Origin: Pseudomonadota bacterium
GTDB lineage: Bacteria; Pseudomonadota; Gammaproteobacteria; Burkholderiales; Gallionellaceae
NCBI GenBank assembly: GCA_021800795.1
Contig: JAJYYO010000031.1
Coordinates: 1 to 39,996, forward strand
Direction: 5' to 3'
DNA length: 39,996 nt
The notes under the pieces are model-generated. The model saw only the letters and a program-made list of their open reading frames with translations, ran no database searches and was not told the origin of the DNA. Position numbers and translations under genes: made by a program. Of the stretch, positions 15,458 through 25,853 are shown in pieces (the first letter of the stretch is position 1; every line of letters starts with the position of its first letter).

Positions 15458-16155
15458 TTGACCCGCTTCTCGGCAGCCAGCTGCTCGCGCTCGGCAGTTT
15501 TAAGCGCCACCTTGTCGCGCAAATAATAGGGCTGTGCCTGCGCCCCATCCATTCCCTGTCCGCTGGCAAATTGCAGCGCGCCCAACGCAGCGATATCGGC
15601 AGCCTGCGGCACGGCAGCCGCATCCGCGCCGCTCAACTGTCCGGCATAACGCGTTTGCAACTCAGTGCCGAACGCGGCAAACCCGCTGCCCGCACCAAAC
15701 CAGTCGCCGCCAGCCACTTGCGGCGCATCCTCAGGCTTGCAAAGAAGGGGTTCGCACACCGTCATCCAGCCGCCCTGCCGCTTTTCATACGCGGCACAAT
15801 AAATCTCGCCCATGCGCGCATCCAGCGCTGCGATGACACGCGAACGGCCCGACCCTTGCGCCAGCGCCTGCAAGGTGCAGATGCCCGCAACCGGCAAGCC
15901 CGCGCCCAACGCCAGACCCTGTGCCACTCCGCACGCGATGCGCACGCCGGTAAACGAACCGGGGCCAGAACCGAAGGCGATTCCATCCATATCCTGAATC
16001 CCGCATCCAGCATCCTGAAATAACGCGCTGAGCATAGGCAGCAGCAACTCGGAGTGTTTTTGACCTGCCAGTTCGCAACGCGCTATGGTCACGCCGTCCT
16101 GCCAGAGTGCCACCGAGCAATATTCGGTGGAAGTTTCCAGTGCCAGTATTTTCAT
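15454..16155 (-). CDS. tsaB: tRNA threonylcarbamoyladenosine biosynthesis protein TsaB
   Basis: 233 residues, ASKHA-fold partner of TsaD in t6A37 synthesis. The N-terminus [17 protein letters not shown] and the [20 protein letters not shown] motif (about residues 58-77) are diagnostic. TsaB itself lacks the metal site of TsaD. The start overlaps the ispF stop and the end overlaps rimI. A short stretch near DNA 15985-16020 ([13 protein letters not shown]) has GGAT-rich periodic DNA resembling the dispersed tandem repeats, but the length is normal. Confidence 0.92.
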   Translation of the reverse strand: MKILALETSTEYCSVALWQDGVTIARCELAGQKHSELLLPMLSALFQDAGCGIQDMDGIAFGSGPGSFTGVRIACGVAQGLALGAGLPVAGICTLQALAQGSGRSRVIAALDARMGEIYCAAYEKRQGGWMTVCEPLLCKPEDAPQVAGGDWFGAGSGFAAFGTELQTRYAGQLSGADAAAVPQAADIAALGALQFASGQGMDGAQAQPYYLRDKVALKTAEREQLAAEKRVK

Positions 16156-16628
16156 TGATCTGCAATCAGCAACACAACCGCCTGCGCCGCAATGCCTTCG
16201 CCGCGCCCGGTATAGCCCAGGCTTTCGGTTGTGGTCGCTTTCACGTTAACCGCGCTTTTTTCAAGCCGCAGATCGGCTGCGATATGCTCGACCATCTGCG
16301 GGATATACGGCGCCATTTTCGGCGCCTGTGCGATGATGGTCGCGTCCACGTTACCGACCCGATAACCCTGCTCGCGCACCAGATGCAGCACTTCGCGCAG
16401 CAGGATGCGGCTGTCGATGTTTTTGAACTGTGCATCGGTATCGGAAAAATGCCTTCCGATATCGCCCAGCGCCGCCGCACCCAGCAGCGCATCGCAGATC
16501 GCGTGCAGCAACACGTCCGCATCGGAATGCCCGAGCAGACCTTTTTCATACGGAATAGCCACCCCGCCGACAATCAGATTACGGTCTTCCACCAGTTGAT
16601 GCACATCGAAACCCTGACCTATACGCAT
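16152..16628 (-). CDS. ispF: 2-C-methyl-D-erythritol 2,4-cyclodiphosphate synthase
   Basis: 158 residues, normal length. Cyclises CDP-ME-2-phosphate in the MEP isoprenoid pathway. Zinc ligands in GFDVHQL (Asp8, His10) and a later His, with [29 protein letters not shown] and the C-terminal [20 protein letters not shown] motif. It overlaps ispD by 10 bases and tsaB by 4, so all are co-transcribed. Confidence 0.96.
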   Translation of the reverse strand: MRIGQGFDVHQLVEDRNLIVGGVAIPYEKGLLGHSDADVLLHAICDALLGAAALGDIGRHFSDTDAQFKNIDSRILLREVLHLVREQGYRVGNVDATIIAQAPKMAPYIPQMVEHIAADLRLEKSAVNVKATTTESLGYTGRGEGIAAQAVVLLIADQ

Positions 16629-17305
16629 ACCCTCTCCCTTAACAACAATTCTGCCATCAGCAAATCCTGCGGATAGGTCACCTTGAAATTGCTGGCGTCT
16701 CCCGCCACCAGTTTGGGATGCAGTCCCATCGCCTCAATGGCCGAAGCTTCGTCGGTCACAGCCCTGCATTGCTGCAATGCCTGCGCCAGAAGACCTGCGC
16801 GGAACATCTGCGGCGTCTGCGCCTGCCATAATTGCTCGCGATTTTCGGTGCACAGCACGCGTTGTGCAGCATCGCTTCGCTTCAGGGTATCCGCCACCTT
16901 GACTGCCAGTATCCCGCCCACCGCATCATCGCGCAGCTCGGCTATCAGTTTACGCAAATGATCTCCCGTCAGACAGGGGCGCGCCGCATCGTGCACCAGC
17001 ACCCAGTCGTCCGGCTCCAGTTCAGATGCCAGCAGGCCATTCAACACCGTGTCGGCTCGTGTTTGCCCGCCGCAATACAAGGGTTGCAACTTGTCGCCGA
17101 ACCGCGACCAGTCGTAACCGTGAAACAGCATATCATCGGGAGAGAGCACCACAAATACCGTGGTAATTTCCGGGCAGGCACACAGCGCATTCAGCGCGTG
17201 ATAAATCATCGGGCGGCCTGCCAGCGGCAGATATTGTTTAGGCAGTTCGTGTCCCATGCGCGCGCCGAAACCTGCGGCGGGAACCAGGGCGTAAAATATA
17301 GTCAT
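16619..17305 (-). CDS. ispD: 2-C-methyl-D-erythritol 4-phosphate cytidylyltransferase
   Basis: 228 residues. Transfers CMP to MEP. The N-terminal signature [20 protein letters not shown] (nucleotide binding) and VHDAARPCL near residue 104 are those of IspD; the end has the usual [15 protein letters not shown]. First gene of the ispD-ispF-tsaB-rimI-udg run and divergent from mfd. Confidence 0.96.
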   Translation of the reverse strand: MTIFYALVPAAGFGARMGHELPKQYLPLAGRPMIYHALNALCACPEITTVFVVLSPDDMLFHGYDWSRFGDKLQPLYCGGQTRADTVLNGLLASELEPDDWVLVHDAARPCLTGDHLRKLIAELRDDAVGGILAVKVADTLKRSDAAQRVLCTENREQLWQAQTPQMFRAGLLAQALQQCRAVTDEASAIEAMGLHPKLVAGDASNFKVTYPQDLLMAELLLRERVCV

Positions 17306-17340
17306 GGGCGGATTGTAATGTAAAAAGCCGTTTTGGCGTT

Positions 17341-17375
17341 TTGATAAAACGATGGGTCGGTGTTTAACTTATAAT
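17341..17375 (+). promoter_or_regulatory. Possible mfd promoter
   Basis: TATAAT at 17370-17375 lies 38 bases before the preferred mfd ATG. The best -35 candidate (TTGATA, 17341-17346) is 23 bases upstream of it, too far for a standard spacer, so only the -10 element is convincing. Confidence 0.35.
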
Positions 17376-17413
17376 GTGCGATCATATTATCCGCACTTCC
17401 CTTGCAATCCGCC

Positions 17414-20400
17414 ATGCTGTTCACATCAAGCCATATCCGCCCCCGTTACACCCGACTGACAGGTTCTTCCGACGCACTGGCGCTGGCGCAACTCGCCGCT
17501 AAAAACGCGCCGCTGGTCGTGATCAGTTCCAGCGCACTGGCGGCACAGCGTCTGCTAGAGGAAATCCCCTACTTCGCACCCGAGCTGCGCGTGCATCTGC
17601 TGCCGGACTGGGAAACGCTGCCGTACGATCATTTTTCGCCGCATCAGGATCTGATTTCCGAACGGCTGGCGACGCTGCACCATGTGCGTAGCCACTCATG
17701 CGATGTGCTGGTGGTGCCGGTCACCACCGCCCTGTACCCGCTGGCGCCGCCCGAATATCTGGCCGCTTTCACGTTTTTCCTGAAAAAAGGCGAAAGGCTC
17801 AATCTGTCGGCCCTGCGCGAACAGATGACGTTCGCCGGATACAGCCATGTGCAACAGGTTCTCTCGCCCGGCGAATATTGCGTCAGAGGCGGCATCATCG
17901 ATCTGTTCGCGATGGGCAGCGTGCTGCCGTATCGCATCGATCTGTTCGATGATGAAATCGAGAGCATTTCAACCTTCGACGTGGATACCCAGCGCACTCT
18001 TTATCCGGTGCCGGAGATCCGCCTGCTGCCCGCACGCGAATTCCCGCTGGATGAAAAGGGTCAGGCGCATTTTCGCCAGCGTTTTCGCGACCGTTTCGAG
18101 GGCGACCCGTCCAAATCGCGCATATACAAGGAAGTCAGCAAAGGCAACGCACCTGCCGGCATCGAATATTATTTGCCGCTGTTTTTCGACAAGACCGCAA
18201 GGCTGTTTGACTATCTGCCGAAGAATGCCACGCTGTGTCTGCACGGCAATGTAGACGAAGCCATCCGTCAGTTCGGCGTGGATGCACTGTCCCGCTACAA
18301 TTTGCTCCGCGGCGATCCGCAACACCCGCTGCTGCCGCTGTCCGATCTGTTCATGAATTCCGAGGCGTTCTTCATCGCAGCCCGCGAATTTGCGCGGCTG
18401 GACATCGTACCCTCTCCTGTCGCTCCCGCGCAGGCGGGAGCCCAGTCAATTGAAGAACTTGATCCCCGCTTTCGCGGGGATGACGGAAACCTCACACCCT
18501 GCGCCACAGCCACCCTGCCCAACATCGCGGTAAACCGTCACGCCGAAACGCCCACCCAGGCCTTTGCAGATTTCCTGAAAAGCTTCGACGGCCGCACCCT
18601 GCTGCTGGCCGACAGTCTGGGGCGACGCGAGATCATGGCCGATTACTTGCAGGAATACGGTCTCAAGGCGGATGCCTGCGAGGATTTTGCAAGTTTTTTA
18701 ACCGGCAACAAGAAATTCATGCTCGGCACGGCGCCCGTGCAGAACGGCTTTTTGCTGCCGGACGAACATCTGGCTATCGTCACCGAGACCGAACTGTACG
18801 CCTCACTGCCGCGCAACCGCGCCGCCCGTATTGCCAAAAAGAGCAACGTGGAAGGGATGTTGCGCGATTTATCCGAGTTAAAAGTCGGCGATCCCGTAGT
18901 GCATGAGCAGCACGGCATCGCGCGCTATTCCGGCTTGGTGAATCTCGATCTGGGCGAGGGAGAGGGCGAATTTCTGCTGCTGGAATATCAGGGCGGCGAC
19001 AAGCTTTACGTGCCTGTATCGCAACTGCATGTCATCGGCCGCTACAGCGGCGGCGCACATGACACCGCGCCGTTGCACAAACTGGGCTCGGGCGCATGGG
19101 ACAAGGCCAAACGCCGCGCCATGCAGCAGGTGCGCGACACCGCAGCCGAACTGCTGAACATCTACGCGCAGCGCGCTACCCGCAAGGGCCACGCCTTCAA
19201 GTTGACGCTACGCGATTACGAAGAATTTTCCGCAGGCTTCGGCTTCGAGGAAACGCCCGATCAGGCGCAGGCGATTAACGCCGTGATTGACGATCTGCAA
19301 TCGGGCAAGCCGATGGACAGGCTGATCTGCGGCGATGTGGGTTTCGGCAAGACCGAAGTGGCGCTGCGCGCCGCGTTCGTCGCGGTGATGGACGGCAAAC
19401 AGGTCGCCGTGCTGGTGCCCACCACCTTGCTTGCCGAACAGCATTTCCAGAACTTTTCCAACCGTTTCGCCGACTGGCCGGTGCGCATCGCCGAACTGTC
19501 GCGTTTCCGCTCTGCGAAGGAACAGACGCAGGCGCTCAAGGAAATGAGCGATGGCAAACTCGACATCATCATCGGCACCCACAAGCTGATCCAGAAAGGC
19601 ATCACCTTCGACAATCTGGGGCTGGTGATCATCGATGAGGAGCATCGCTTCGGCGTGCAGCAGAAGGAAAGGTTAAAAGCACTGCGCGCAGAAGTGGATA
19701 TATTGACGCTGACCGCAACGCCCATCCCGCGCACGCTGGCGATGTCGCTGGAAGGGCTGCGCGACTTTTCCATCATCGCCACCGCCCCGCAGCGGCGTTT
19801 GTCCATCAAAACCTTCGTCAGCAGCTACAGCCAGGGCGTGATCCGTGAGGCCGTGCTGCGCGAATTGAAACGCGGCGGACAGGTGTATTTCCTGCACAAC
19901 GAGGTGGACACCATCGCCAACATGGCGGAAAAGCTCGCAGAGCTGTTACCTGATGCGCGCATCCGCGTGGCGCACGGCCAGATGGGCGAGCGCGAGCTGG
20001 AAGCCGTGATGCGCGACTTCTACCAGCAGCGCTTCAATATCCTGCTGTGCACCACCATCATCGAAACCGGCATCGATGTGCCAACAGCGAATACAATAAT
20101 TATGAACCGCGCCGACCGCTTCGGCCTTGCCCAGCTGCATCAACTGCGCGGCCGTGTCGGGCGTTCGCACCATCAGGCCTATGCCTATCTGCTGGTGGAC
20201 AGCCTGGATGGCTTGACCGTACAGGCCAAGAAACGCCTGGAGGCGATTCAGGCGATGGAACAGCTGGGCTCCGGCTTTTATCTGGCGATGCACGATCTGG
20301 AGATACGCGGGGCGGGCGAAGTGCTGGGCGAATCGCAAAGCGGCGAGATGCAGGAAATCGGTTTCAGTCTATATACCGATATGCTCAACGCGGCTGTGGC

Positions 20401-20878
20401 GTCTTTAAGGCAGGGGCGCGAACCCGACATGGCGCACCCCCTGGGCATCACGACAGAAATCAACCTGCATAGCCCGGCGCTGTTGCCGAACGACTATTGC
20501 GGCGACATTCACCAGCGGCTGGTGATCTACAAGCGGCTGGCTAATTGCGAAAATCAGGCTGATCTCGACGGCATGCACCAGGAACTGATCGACCGTTTCG
20601 GCCTGCTGCCGGAAGCTGCGCAAACCTTGCTCGACAGCCACCGCCTGCGCATACTGGCCAAACCCTTGGGCATCAGCAAGGTCGATGCGTCATCCGAGGC
20701 GATTCAGATCCAGTTCATCGCGAATCCGCCGATCGACCCGATGAAGATCATCACGCTGATCCAGAGTCGTCGCTATATCAAGATGATCGGTCAGGACAAG
20801 CTGCGCATCGAGCTTAAACACGAGGAATTGAAACAGCGCGTGCTGGCGATCAAAAACTTTTTCAATGAATTAAAGTGA
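17414..20878 (+). CDS. mfd: Transcription-repair coupling factor Mfd
   Basis: 1154 residues from ATG 17414; a TTG four codons earlier is in frame but unnecessary. Mfd removes stalled RNA polymerase and recruits UvrA. Order: UvrB-like region (LPDWETLPYDHFSPHQDLIS near 63; YCVRGGIIDLFAMGS near 155); CarD-like RNAP-interacting domain (DLKVGDPVVHEQHGIARYSG near 490); SF2 translocase with Walker A GDVGFGKTEVALRAAF, DEEHRFGVQQKERLK and TATPIPRTLAMSL, then GRVGRSHHQAYAYLL; C-terminal D7 domain. Two inverted REP hairpins are inserted in frame in the N-terminal part (18419-18486). It is followed by serB after 3 bases, probably in one transcript. Confidence 0.97.
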   Translation: MLFTSSHIRPRYTRLTGSSDALALAQLAAKNAPLVVISSSALAAQRLLEEIPYFAPELRVHLLPDWETLPYDHFSPHQDLISERLATLHHVRSHSCDVLVVPVTTALYPLAPPEYLAAFTFFLKKGERLNLSALREQMTFAGYSHVQQVLSPGEYCVRGGIIDLFAMGSVLPYRIDLFDDEIESISTFDVDTQRTLYPVPEIRLLPAREFPLDEKGQAHFRQRFRDRFEGDPSKSRIYKEVSKGNAPAGIEYYLPLFFDKTARLFDYLPKNATLCLHGNVDEAIRQFGVDALSRYNLLRGDPQHPLLPLSDLFMNSEAFFIAAREFARLDIVPSPVAPAQAGAQSIEELDPRFRGDDGNLTPCATATLPNIAVNRHAETPTQAFADFLKSFDGRTLLLADSLGRREIMADYLQEYGLKADACEDFASFLTGNKKFMLGTAPVQNGFLLPDEHLAIVTETELYASLPRNRAARIAKKSNVEGMLRDLSELKVGDPVVHEQHGIARYSGLVNLDLGEGEGEFLLLEYQGGDKLYVPVSQLHVIGRYSGGAHDTAPLHKLGSGAWDKAKRRAMQQVRDTAAELLNIYAQRATRKGHAFKLTLRDYEEFSAGFGFEETPDQAQAINAVIDDLQSGKPMDRLICGDVGFGKTEVALRAAFVAVMDGKQVAVLVPTTLLAEQHFQNFSNRFADWPVRIAELSRFRSAKEQTQALKEMSDGKLDIIIGTHKLIQKGITFDNLGLVIIDEEHRFGVQQKERLKALRAEVDILTLTATPIPRTLAMSLEGLRDFSIIATAPQRRLSIKTFVSSYSQGVIREAVLRELKRGGQVYFLHNEVDTIANMAEKLAELLPDARIRVAHGQMGERELEAVMRDFYQQRFNILLCTTIIETGIDVPTANTIIMNRADRFGLAQLHQLRGRVGRSHHQAYAYLLVDSLDGLTVQAKKRLEAIQAMEQLGSGFYLAMHDLEIRGAGEVLGESQSGEMQEIGFSLYTDMLNAAVASLRQGREPDMAHPLGITTEINLHSPALLPNDYCGDIHQRLVIYKRLANCENQADLDGMHQELIDRFGLLPEAAQTLLDSHRLRILAKPLGISKVDASSEAIQIQFIANPPIDPMKIITLIQSRRYIKMIGQDKLRIELKHEELKQRVLAIKNFFNELK
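18419..18486. repeat. In-frame REP pair inside mfd
   Basis: GTCGCTCCCGCGCAGGCGGG (18419-18438) and, inverted, GATCCCCGCTTTCGCGGGGA (18461-18480) with TGACGG behind. They encode VAPAQAGAQS...LDPRFRGDDG, the tell-tale translation of the GTCATTCCCGC repeat, and fall at about residues 336-358 of Mfd. Confidence 0.85.
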
Positions 20879-20881
20879 CGT

Positions 20882-21739
20882 ATGAATCTCATTCTGCAAG
20901 CCTTACACGCCATCCCTGCCGATCAAGTCCAGCATCTCGCCGCTTTATCCGGCTGTTCGCATACTGAACAGACAAACTCAAAAGTCTATCGTTTATGCAA
21001 TGCGCAGCCGCATGCCGACATCGAGGCTTACTGTTTTGAACACCGGATAGACTACGGCTTCGTGCCGGAAGGCAAAACGCTGGCAGATTTCGGCTTACTG
21101 GTGATGGACATGGATTCGACGCTGATTTCCATCGAGTGCATAGACGAAATCGCCGACATGCAGGGATTAAAACCACAGGTCGCACGAATCACCGAGGAAG
21201 CAATGCGCGGCGAGATCGACTTTGCCGAGAGCCTGCGCCGCCGCGTGGCCCTGCTCGAAGGACTGGATGAAGGCGCGTTGCAGCGGGTGTATGATGAGCG
21301 CCTGAAATTGAATCCCGGCGCTGAGATCATGCTCCAGCAATTAAAGTCGCACGGCATCAAAACGCTGCTGGTGTCAGGCGGCTTTCTGTTCTTCACCGAA
21401 CGACTCAAGCCGCGCCTGGGACTGGATTATACCCACGCCAACACGCTGGAAATTGTGAATGGCAGGCTTACCGGCCTTGTGCTGGGCGAGATACTCGACG
21501 CACAGGGCAAGGCGGACTGGCTGGTGAAGATACGCGATGAACTGGGGCTCAAACCTGAACAGGTGATCGCGATGGGAGACGGCGCGAACGATCTGAAAAT
21601 GATGGCGCAGGCAGGGGTGAGCATCGCCTATCACGCCAAACCGGTGGTACGCGCACAGGCCAGCTACGCGTTAAATTTTGTGGGATTGGATGGGCTGGTG
21701 AAGTTGTTTGAAAACCAGCAAGTAGCAAGTAGCAAGTAG
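20882..21739 (+). CDS. serB: Phosphoserine phosphatase
   Basis: 285 residues, HAD superfamily, last step of serine synthesis. Motif I DMDSTLI with the nucleophile Asp near residue 76, motif II VSGGFLFFTERL near 164, and GDGANDLKMMAQAGVSIAYHAKP near 233. An N-terminal domain of about 70 residues precedes the catalytic part, as in E. coli SerB. The last seven residues (QQVASSK) and the stop codon are formed by a 7-bp tandem array. Serine made here could feed CysE, encoded at 34391-35125. Confidence 0.95.
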   Translation: MNLILQALHAIPADQVQHLAALSGCSHTEQTNSKVYRLCNAQPHADIEAYCFEHRIDYGFVPEGKTLADFGLLVMDMDSTLISIECIDEIADMQGLKPQVARITEEAMRGEIDFAESLRRRVALLEGLDEGALQRVYDERLKLNPGAEIMLQQLKSHGIKTLLVSGGFLFFTERLKPRLGLDYTHANTLEIVNGRLTGLVLGEILDAQGKADWLVKIRDELGLKPEQVIAMGDGANDLKMMAQAGVSIAYHAKPVVRAQASYALNFVGLDGLVKLFENQQVASSK

Positions 21740-21747
21740 CAAGTAGC
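21717..21747. repeat. Heptanucleotide tandem repeat (AGCAAGT)
   Basis: Four perfect AGCAAGT units (21717-21744) plus AGC. The array holds the serB stop codon TAG at 21737-21739. Confidence 0.9.
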
Positions 21748-21763
21748 GGGGATTTTATTTTTG

Positions 21764-21811
21764 CCGGGTTCCCGCCTTCGCCTGTCTGCCGACAGGCAGG
21801 CGGGAATGACG
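21764..21811. repeat. REP-like palindrome upstream of nrdJ
   Basis: GGTTCCCGCCTTCG...GGCGGGAATGACG with an inner palindrome CCTGTCTGCCGACAGGCAGG at 21781-21800. It takes up most of the space between serB and nrdJ. No cobalamin riboswitch is visible there. Confidence 0.75.
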
Positions 21812-21827
21812 TTTGGGAGCATGCAGA

Positions 21828-24800
21828 ATGACGCAAGAAATCAGTATCGAAGTGTTGCTGGAAAAGTATGCGGAAACCGGCGAAAACACCGTTCAGGATG
21901 TTCGTCGCCGCGTCGCGCGCGGCCTGGCGCAGGCTGAAAAACCGGACCAGCGCGCACACTGGGAAGAAGCCTTTTTTCTGGCGCAGGAAAACGGCTTCGT
22001 GCCCGCCGGGCGCATCAACTCGGCAGCGGGGCTCAAAATACAAGCCACGCTGATCAACTGTTTCGTGCAACCGGTGGGCGATGCGATTTCAGGCATAACG
22101 GACGGCAAACCGGGCATCTACGACGCCTTGCAGCAGGCTGCCGAAACCATGCGGCGCGGCGGCGGCGTCGGCTACGATTTTTCCTCCATCCGCCCCGAAG
22201 GCGCGCTGGTCAAGGGGACCAACTCGCGTGCCAGCGGACCGATCTCCTACATGCGCGTGTTCGACCGTTCCTGCGAGACGGTTGAGTCCGCCGGCGCCCG
22301 TCGCGGCGCGCAAATGGGCGTGTTGCGCTGCGACCATCCCGACATCGAAAAATTCATCCGCGCCAAGGATCAGGGCGATCTGCGCAATTTCAACATTTCC
22401 GTCGGCGTCACCGACGCGCTGATGCAGGCGGTGGAAGCCGATCAGGAGTTCGAACTGGTGCACAAGGCCGAACCTGCCGCCGCAATCAGGGAAGCCGGCG
22501 CGGTACAGCGCGCTGATGGACTGTGGATATACCGCAAAGTACGAGCCGCAGACCTGTGGCGCCAGATCATCGAGAGCACCTACGATCACGCCGAGCCGGG
22601 TGTGCTGTTCATCGACCTGATGAACCGCGACAATAATCTGTCCTATTGCGAAGTGATCGAGGCGACGAATCCTTGCGTCACTGCCGAGACCTGGGTGATG
22701 ACCGGTCAGGGCGCACGCCAGGTACACCAGCTCATCGGCAAACCCTTCGCAGCAATTGTTGACGGAAAGCCCTATCCGACTGAATCTCAAGGTTTCTTCC
22801 GCACTGGCTGCAAACCTGTATTACGCCTGAAGACTACCGAAGGTCATTCCTTGCGTCTGACCGCCGACCATCCGGTACTGCGCGTGTCAAGCATGACGCG
22901 CTATACGCGCGTAACGGAGTGGATCAAGGCGTGTGATCTCTGCGCCGACGACAAAATAGTGCTGCACGATCATCGCGCCATTCAGGCGTGGAACGGCGCA
23001 CACACCGAACAGGAAGGGTATCTGATTGGCTTGCTGATCGGCGATGGCACAATCAAAAACGACAAGGCAGTGCTCAGCGTTTGGGACACCGCCGCGTTGA
23101 AAATCGCCAACGGCGGCGACATGTTGCCTTCCGCCGGCATTGCCGGTGTCATGCATGCCGCCGAGCAGGCTGCCCGCTCGTTGCCGCACCGCAGCGACTT
23201 CAACGGTTGGCAAAAACCTGTGGCAGGTCGTGGCGAATATCGCCTGTCGACAGGCGCGTTACGCACGCTGGCACTGGAGCTGGGTCTGACTCCCGGCAAC
23301 AAGCGGTTCACTGCCGCTATGGAAACCGACTCATCTGACTTTTATCGCGGCGTATTGCGCGGCATGTTCGATGCGGATGGTTCGGTGCAGGGCTCGCAGG
23401 AAAAGGGCATTAGCGTTCGATTGACGCAGATTGACCTTGTCAATCTGGAAGCTGTGCAGCGCATGCTGCAACGTCTGGGCATTGTCGCCACCATTTACCG
23501 GAATCGCCGCCCGGAAGGCATGAAATCATTGCCGGACGGCAAAGGCAGCACCAGAGAATATCAATGTCAGGCGCTGCACGAACTCATCATCAGCGGCGAA
23601 AATATCGGACGTTATGCCGAGTTAATCGGTTTTTCGGATAACGACAAGATGGACAGACTGAACGGCTTGCTGGCTAATTATCAGCGCAGACCGAATACCG
23701 AACGTTTCGTCACAACCGTACTGTCATTGGAAGAGGACGGTATGGAAGAGGTGTATGACGTAACCGTTGCCGAGGTGCATGCCTTCGATGCGAATGGCAT
23801 GTATGTGCACAACTGTGCTGAGCAACCTCTGCCACCCTACGGATGTTGTTGTTTAGGTTCAATTAATTTAACCAGAATGGTGAAAAACCCGTTTTCAAAC
23901 CATGCCGGGTTCGACTATGAACCCTTCAAGCAACTGGTCAGGATCGCGGTGCGCATGCTGGATAACGTGCTGGACGTGACCGCATGGCCATTACCTGAGC
24001 AGCAACAGGAAGCCCACAACAAGCGGCGCATCGGCCTGGGCTATACGGGTCTTGGCGATGCACTGGTGATGCTTAACCTGCGTTACGATACCGATCAGGC
24101 GCGCGCCTTTGCCGCCGACCTCACGCGCATCATGCGCGACGAGGCCTATGCTGCCTCGATCGAACTGGCCGGGGAGCGCGGCGCCTTCCCGCTGCTCGAT
24201 GCCGGGAAATATCTGGCTGAACCACACTTCGCCTCGCGCCTGCCGGATGAGATGAAGAACAAAATACGCGAGCACGGCATACGCAACAGCCACCTCTTGT
24301 CCATCGCACCCACCGGCACCATTTCGCTGGCCTTCGCCGACAATGCCTCCAACGGCATCGAGCCTGCCTTTTCGTGGTTCTACACGCGCAAGAAACGCAT
24401 GATGGACGGCACGACCAAGGAATATTCGGTAGAAGACCACGCCTGGCGGCTGTACAGGAAGCTGGGGGGCGATACGGAGCATCTGCCCTCTGCCTTCGTC
24501 AGCGCGCTTGAGATTTCCGCGCTCGATCACATGAAAATGGTCGCCGCCGTCGCGCCCTATATCGACACGTCGATCAGCAAGACCGTCAACGTGCCTGCCG
24601 ACTATCCCTTCGATGACTTCAAGAACCTCTATACCGAAGCCTGGCACGCAGGCCTCAAGGGGCTGGCGACTTACCGGCCGAACAGTGTGCTGGGTTCTGT
24701 GTTGTCCGTTACGCCCGAACCCAAAGAACAACCGCAGGATTTCGTGTTCGATCAGGACAGGCGCATCGTGCTGGAAGCCGCGCCTAAACCCGCGTTGGCC

Positions 24801-25790
24801 TCCTTGCGCTGGCCGGGCCGCCCCGCGCTGCCTGCAGGCAGCGAAGGCTGGGTATCGCAGGTGATCAAGCATCCTTTAGGCAGTTTCGTTGCATTTGTCT
24901 CGCACACCGCCAACGATGGCTGCAACCACCCATTCGAAGTCTGGGTGAACGGTTCCGAACAGCCCAGAGGCCTGGGCGCACTGGCAAAATCGCTGTCGAT
25001 GGATATGCGCACCCTGGATCCGGTATGGATACGCATGAAGCTGGAAATGCTGATGAAAACGGCGGGCGATGATGCCTTCGAGATGCCGATGCCGCCCGAT
25101 GGCGAAATTCGCCGCATGCCGAGCCTGGTGGCCGCGTTCGCCCACTTGCTCAAATATCGCATCGAAGCGCTGGGCGCGCTGGAAGTCTGCGACGGCATGA
25201 CCACACCGATGATGGATGCGCTGTTCGCCAAAAAAGAACCCAAGACCGGCACTGACGGCACCATGAGCTGGACGGTGGATGTATCCAATGCGGGCAGCGG
25301 AGACGACTTCGTGCTGGGGCTGAAGGAACTGGTGCTGCCGGACGGACAGCGCCGCCCCTACTCGATGTGGCTGTCCGGCGTGTATCCGCGCGCACTCGAC
25401 GGTCTGTGCAAGGTGTTGAGTCTGGACATGCGTGTCATCGATCCTGCCTGGATAGGCATGAAGCTGCGCAAACTGCTCAACTTCGGCGAGCCGCTGGGCG
25501 ATTTCATGGCGCGCGTACCGGGAGGCGCCAAGATGGAGAGCTATCCCTCCACCGTGTCATACGTTGCCAAACTGATCATCCACCGCTACGCCATGCTGGG
25601 CGTACTGGACGAGCACGGCTATCCGGTGCAGCAGATGGGCGTGCTGGAAATTCCCGAGGGGCAGATCAAGTCGACCGGCATCAAGCCACTGAGCGGCAAG
25701 GCATGTAAGGAATGCGGCAACGCCACCCTGATTAAAAAAGATGGCTGCGAGTTCTGCACCAGTTGCGGCGCGATCGGCGCGTGCGGGTAA
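21828..25790 (+). CDS. nrdJ: Adenosylcobalamin-dependent ribonucleotide reductase, intein-containing
   Basis: 1320 residues from ATG 21828 (GGGAG 8 bases upstream; a TTG at 21813 is in frame but lacks a site). Reduces ribonucleotides with a B12-generated thiyl radical, independent of oxygen. Host protein 940 residues after removal of a 380-residue intein (residues 283-662). The active-site run [21 protein letters not shown] is interrupted exactly before its first Cys. Further motifs: [47 protein letters not shown] and NPCAE-type NxCxE. Two TSCPD-like repeats (about 1005-1090 and 1140-1235) and a zinc-ribbon tail CKECGN...[14 protein letters not shown] (likely reductive cysteines) follow. The frame is open throughout. 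Confidence 0.95.
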   Translation: MTQEISIEVLLEKYAETGENTVQDVRRRVARGLAQAEKPDQRAHWEEAFFLAQENGFVPAGRINSAAGLKIQATLINCFVQPVGDAISGITDGKPGIYDALQQAAETMRRGGGVGYDFSSIRPEGALVKGTNSRASGPISYMRVFDRSCETVESAGARRGAQMGVLRCDHPDIEKFIRAKDQGDLRNFNISVGVTDALMQAVEADQEFELVHKAEPAAAIREAGAVQRADGLWIYRKVRAADLWRQIIESTYDHAEPGVLFIDLMNRDNNLSYCEVIEATNPCVTAETWVMTGQGARQVHQLIGKPFAAIVDGKPYPTESQGFFRTGCKPVLRLKTTEGHSLRLTADHPVLRVSSMTRYTRVTEWIKACDLCADDKIVLHDHRAIQAWNGAHTEQEGYLIGLLIGDGTIKNDKAVLSVWDTAALKIANGGDMLPSAGIAGVMHAAEQAARSLPHRSDFNGWQKPVAGRGEYRLSTGALRTLALELGLTPGNKRFTAAMETDSSDFYRGVLRGMFDADGSVQGSQEKGISVRLTQIDLVNLEAVQRMLQRLGIVATIYRNRRPEGMKSLPDGKGSTREYQCQALHELIISGENIGRYAELIGFSDNDKMDRLNGLLANYQRRPNTERFVTTVLSLEEDGMEEVYDVTVAEVHAFDANGMYVHNCAEQPLPPYGCCCLGSINLTRMVKNPFSNHAGFDYEPFKQLVRIAVRMLDNVLDVTAWPLPEQQQEAHNKRRIGLGYTGLGDALVMLNLRYDTDQARAFAADLTRIMRDEAYAASIELAGERGAFPLLDAGKYLAEPHFASRLPDEMKNKIREHGIRNSHLLSIAPTGTISLAFADNASNGIEPAFSWFYTRKKRMMDGTTKEYSVEDHAWRLYRKLGGDTEHLPSAFVSALEISALDHMKMVAAVAPYIDTSISKTVNVPADYPFDDFKNLYTEAWHAGLKGLATYRPNSVLGSVLSVTPEPKEQPQDFVFDQDRRIVLEAAPKPALASLRWPGRPALPAGSEGWVSQVIKHPLGSFVAFVSHTANDGCNHPFEVWVNGSEQPRGLGALAKSLSMDMRTLDPVWIRMKLEMLMKTAGDDAFEMPMPPDGEIRRMPSLVAAFAHLLKYRIEALGALEVCDGMTTPMMDALFAKKEPKTGTDGTMSWTVDVSNAGSGDDFVLGLKELVLPDGQRRPYSMWLSGVYPRALDGLCKVLSLDMRVIDPAWIGMKLRKLLNFGEPLGDFMARVPGGAKMESYPSTVSYVAKLIIHRYAMLGVLDEHGYPVQQMGVLEIPEGQIKSTGIKPLSGKACKECGNATLIKKDGCEFCTSCGAIGACG
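22674..23813 (+). mobile_element. Intein with LAGLIDADG homing endonuclease
   Basis: 380 residues from Cys1 (TGC 22674-22676) to Asn380 (AAC 23811-23813), with Cys+1 (TGT 23814-23816) after it. Block A is [20 protein letters not shown]; block B has the TxxH of [11 protein letters not shown]; blocks F and G are [20 protein letters not shown] then HN-C. Two endonuclease motifs, [12 protein letters not shown] and [15 protein letters not shown], look intact (Asp present in both), so both splicing and homing may be active. The +1 cysteine is the residue matching the thiyl-radical cysteine of NxCxE. Confidence 0.95.
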
Positions 25791-25853
25791 TCGACGTCTA
25801 ACAATGACTGCAATGCGGTTGTGAAAACTAACGTTGTAGCGAGGAAATTTGAA

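Noticed and set aside
15985..16020. Tandem-repeat insertion in tsaB
   Set aside because: The DNA is periodic, but the protein keeps normal length and alignment, so no insertion can be claimed.
21740..21827. Cobalamin riboswitch before nrdJ
   Set aside because: Only a heptad array and a REP palindrome are there; far too short for a B12 riboswitch.
23991..24872. 293-residue minus-strand frame opposite nrdJ
   Set aside because: Antisense shadow of conserved reductase sequence.
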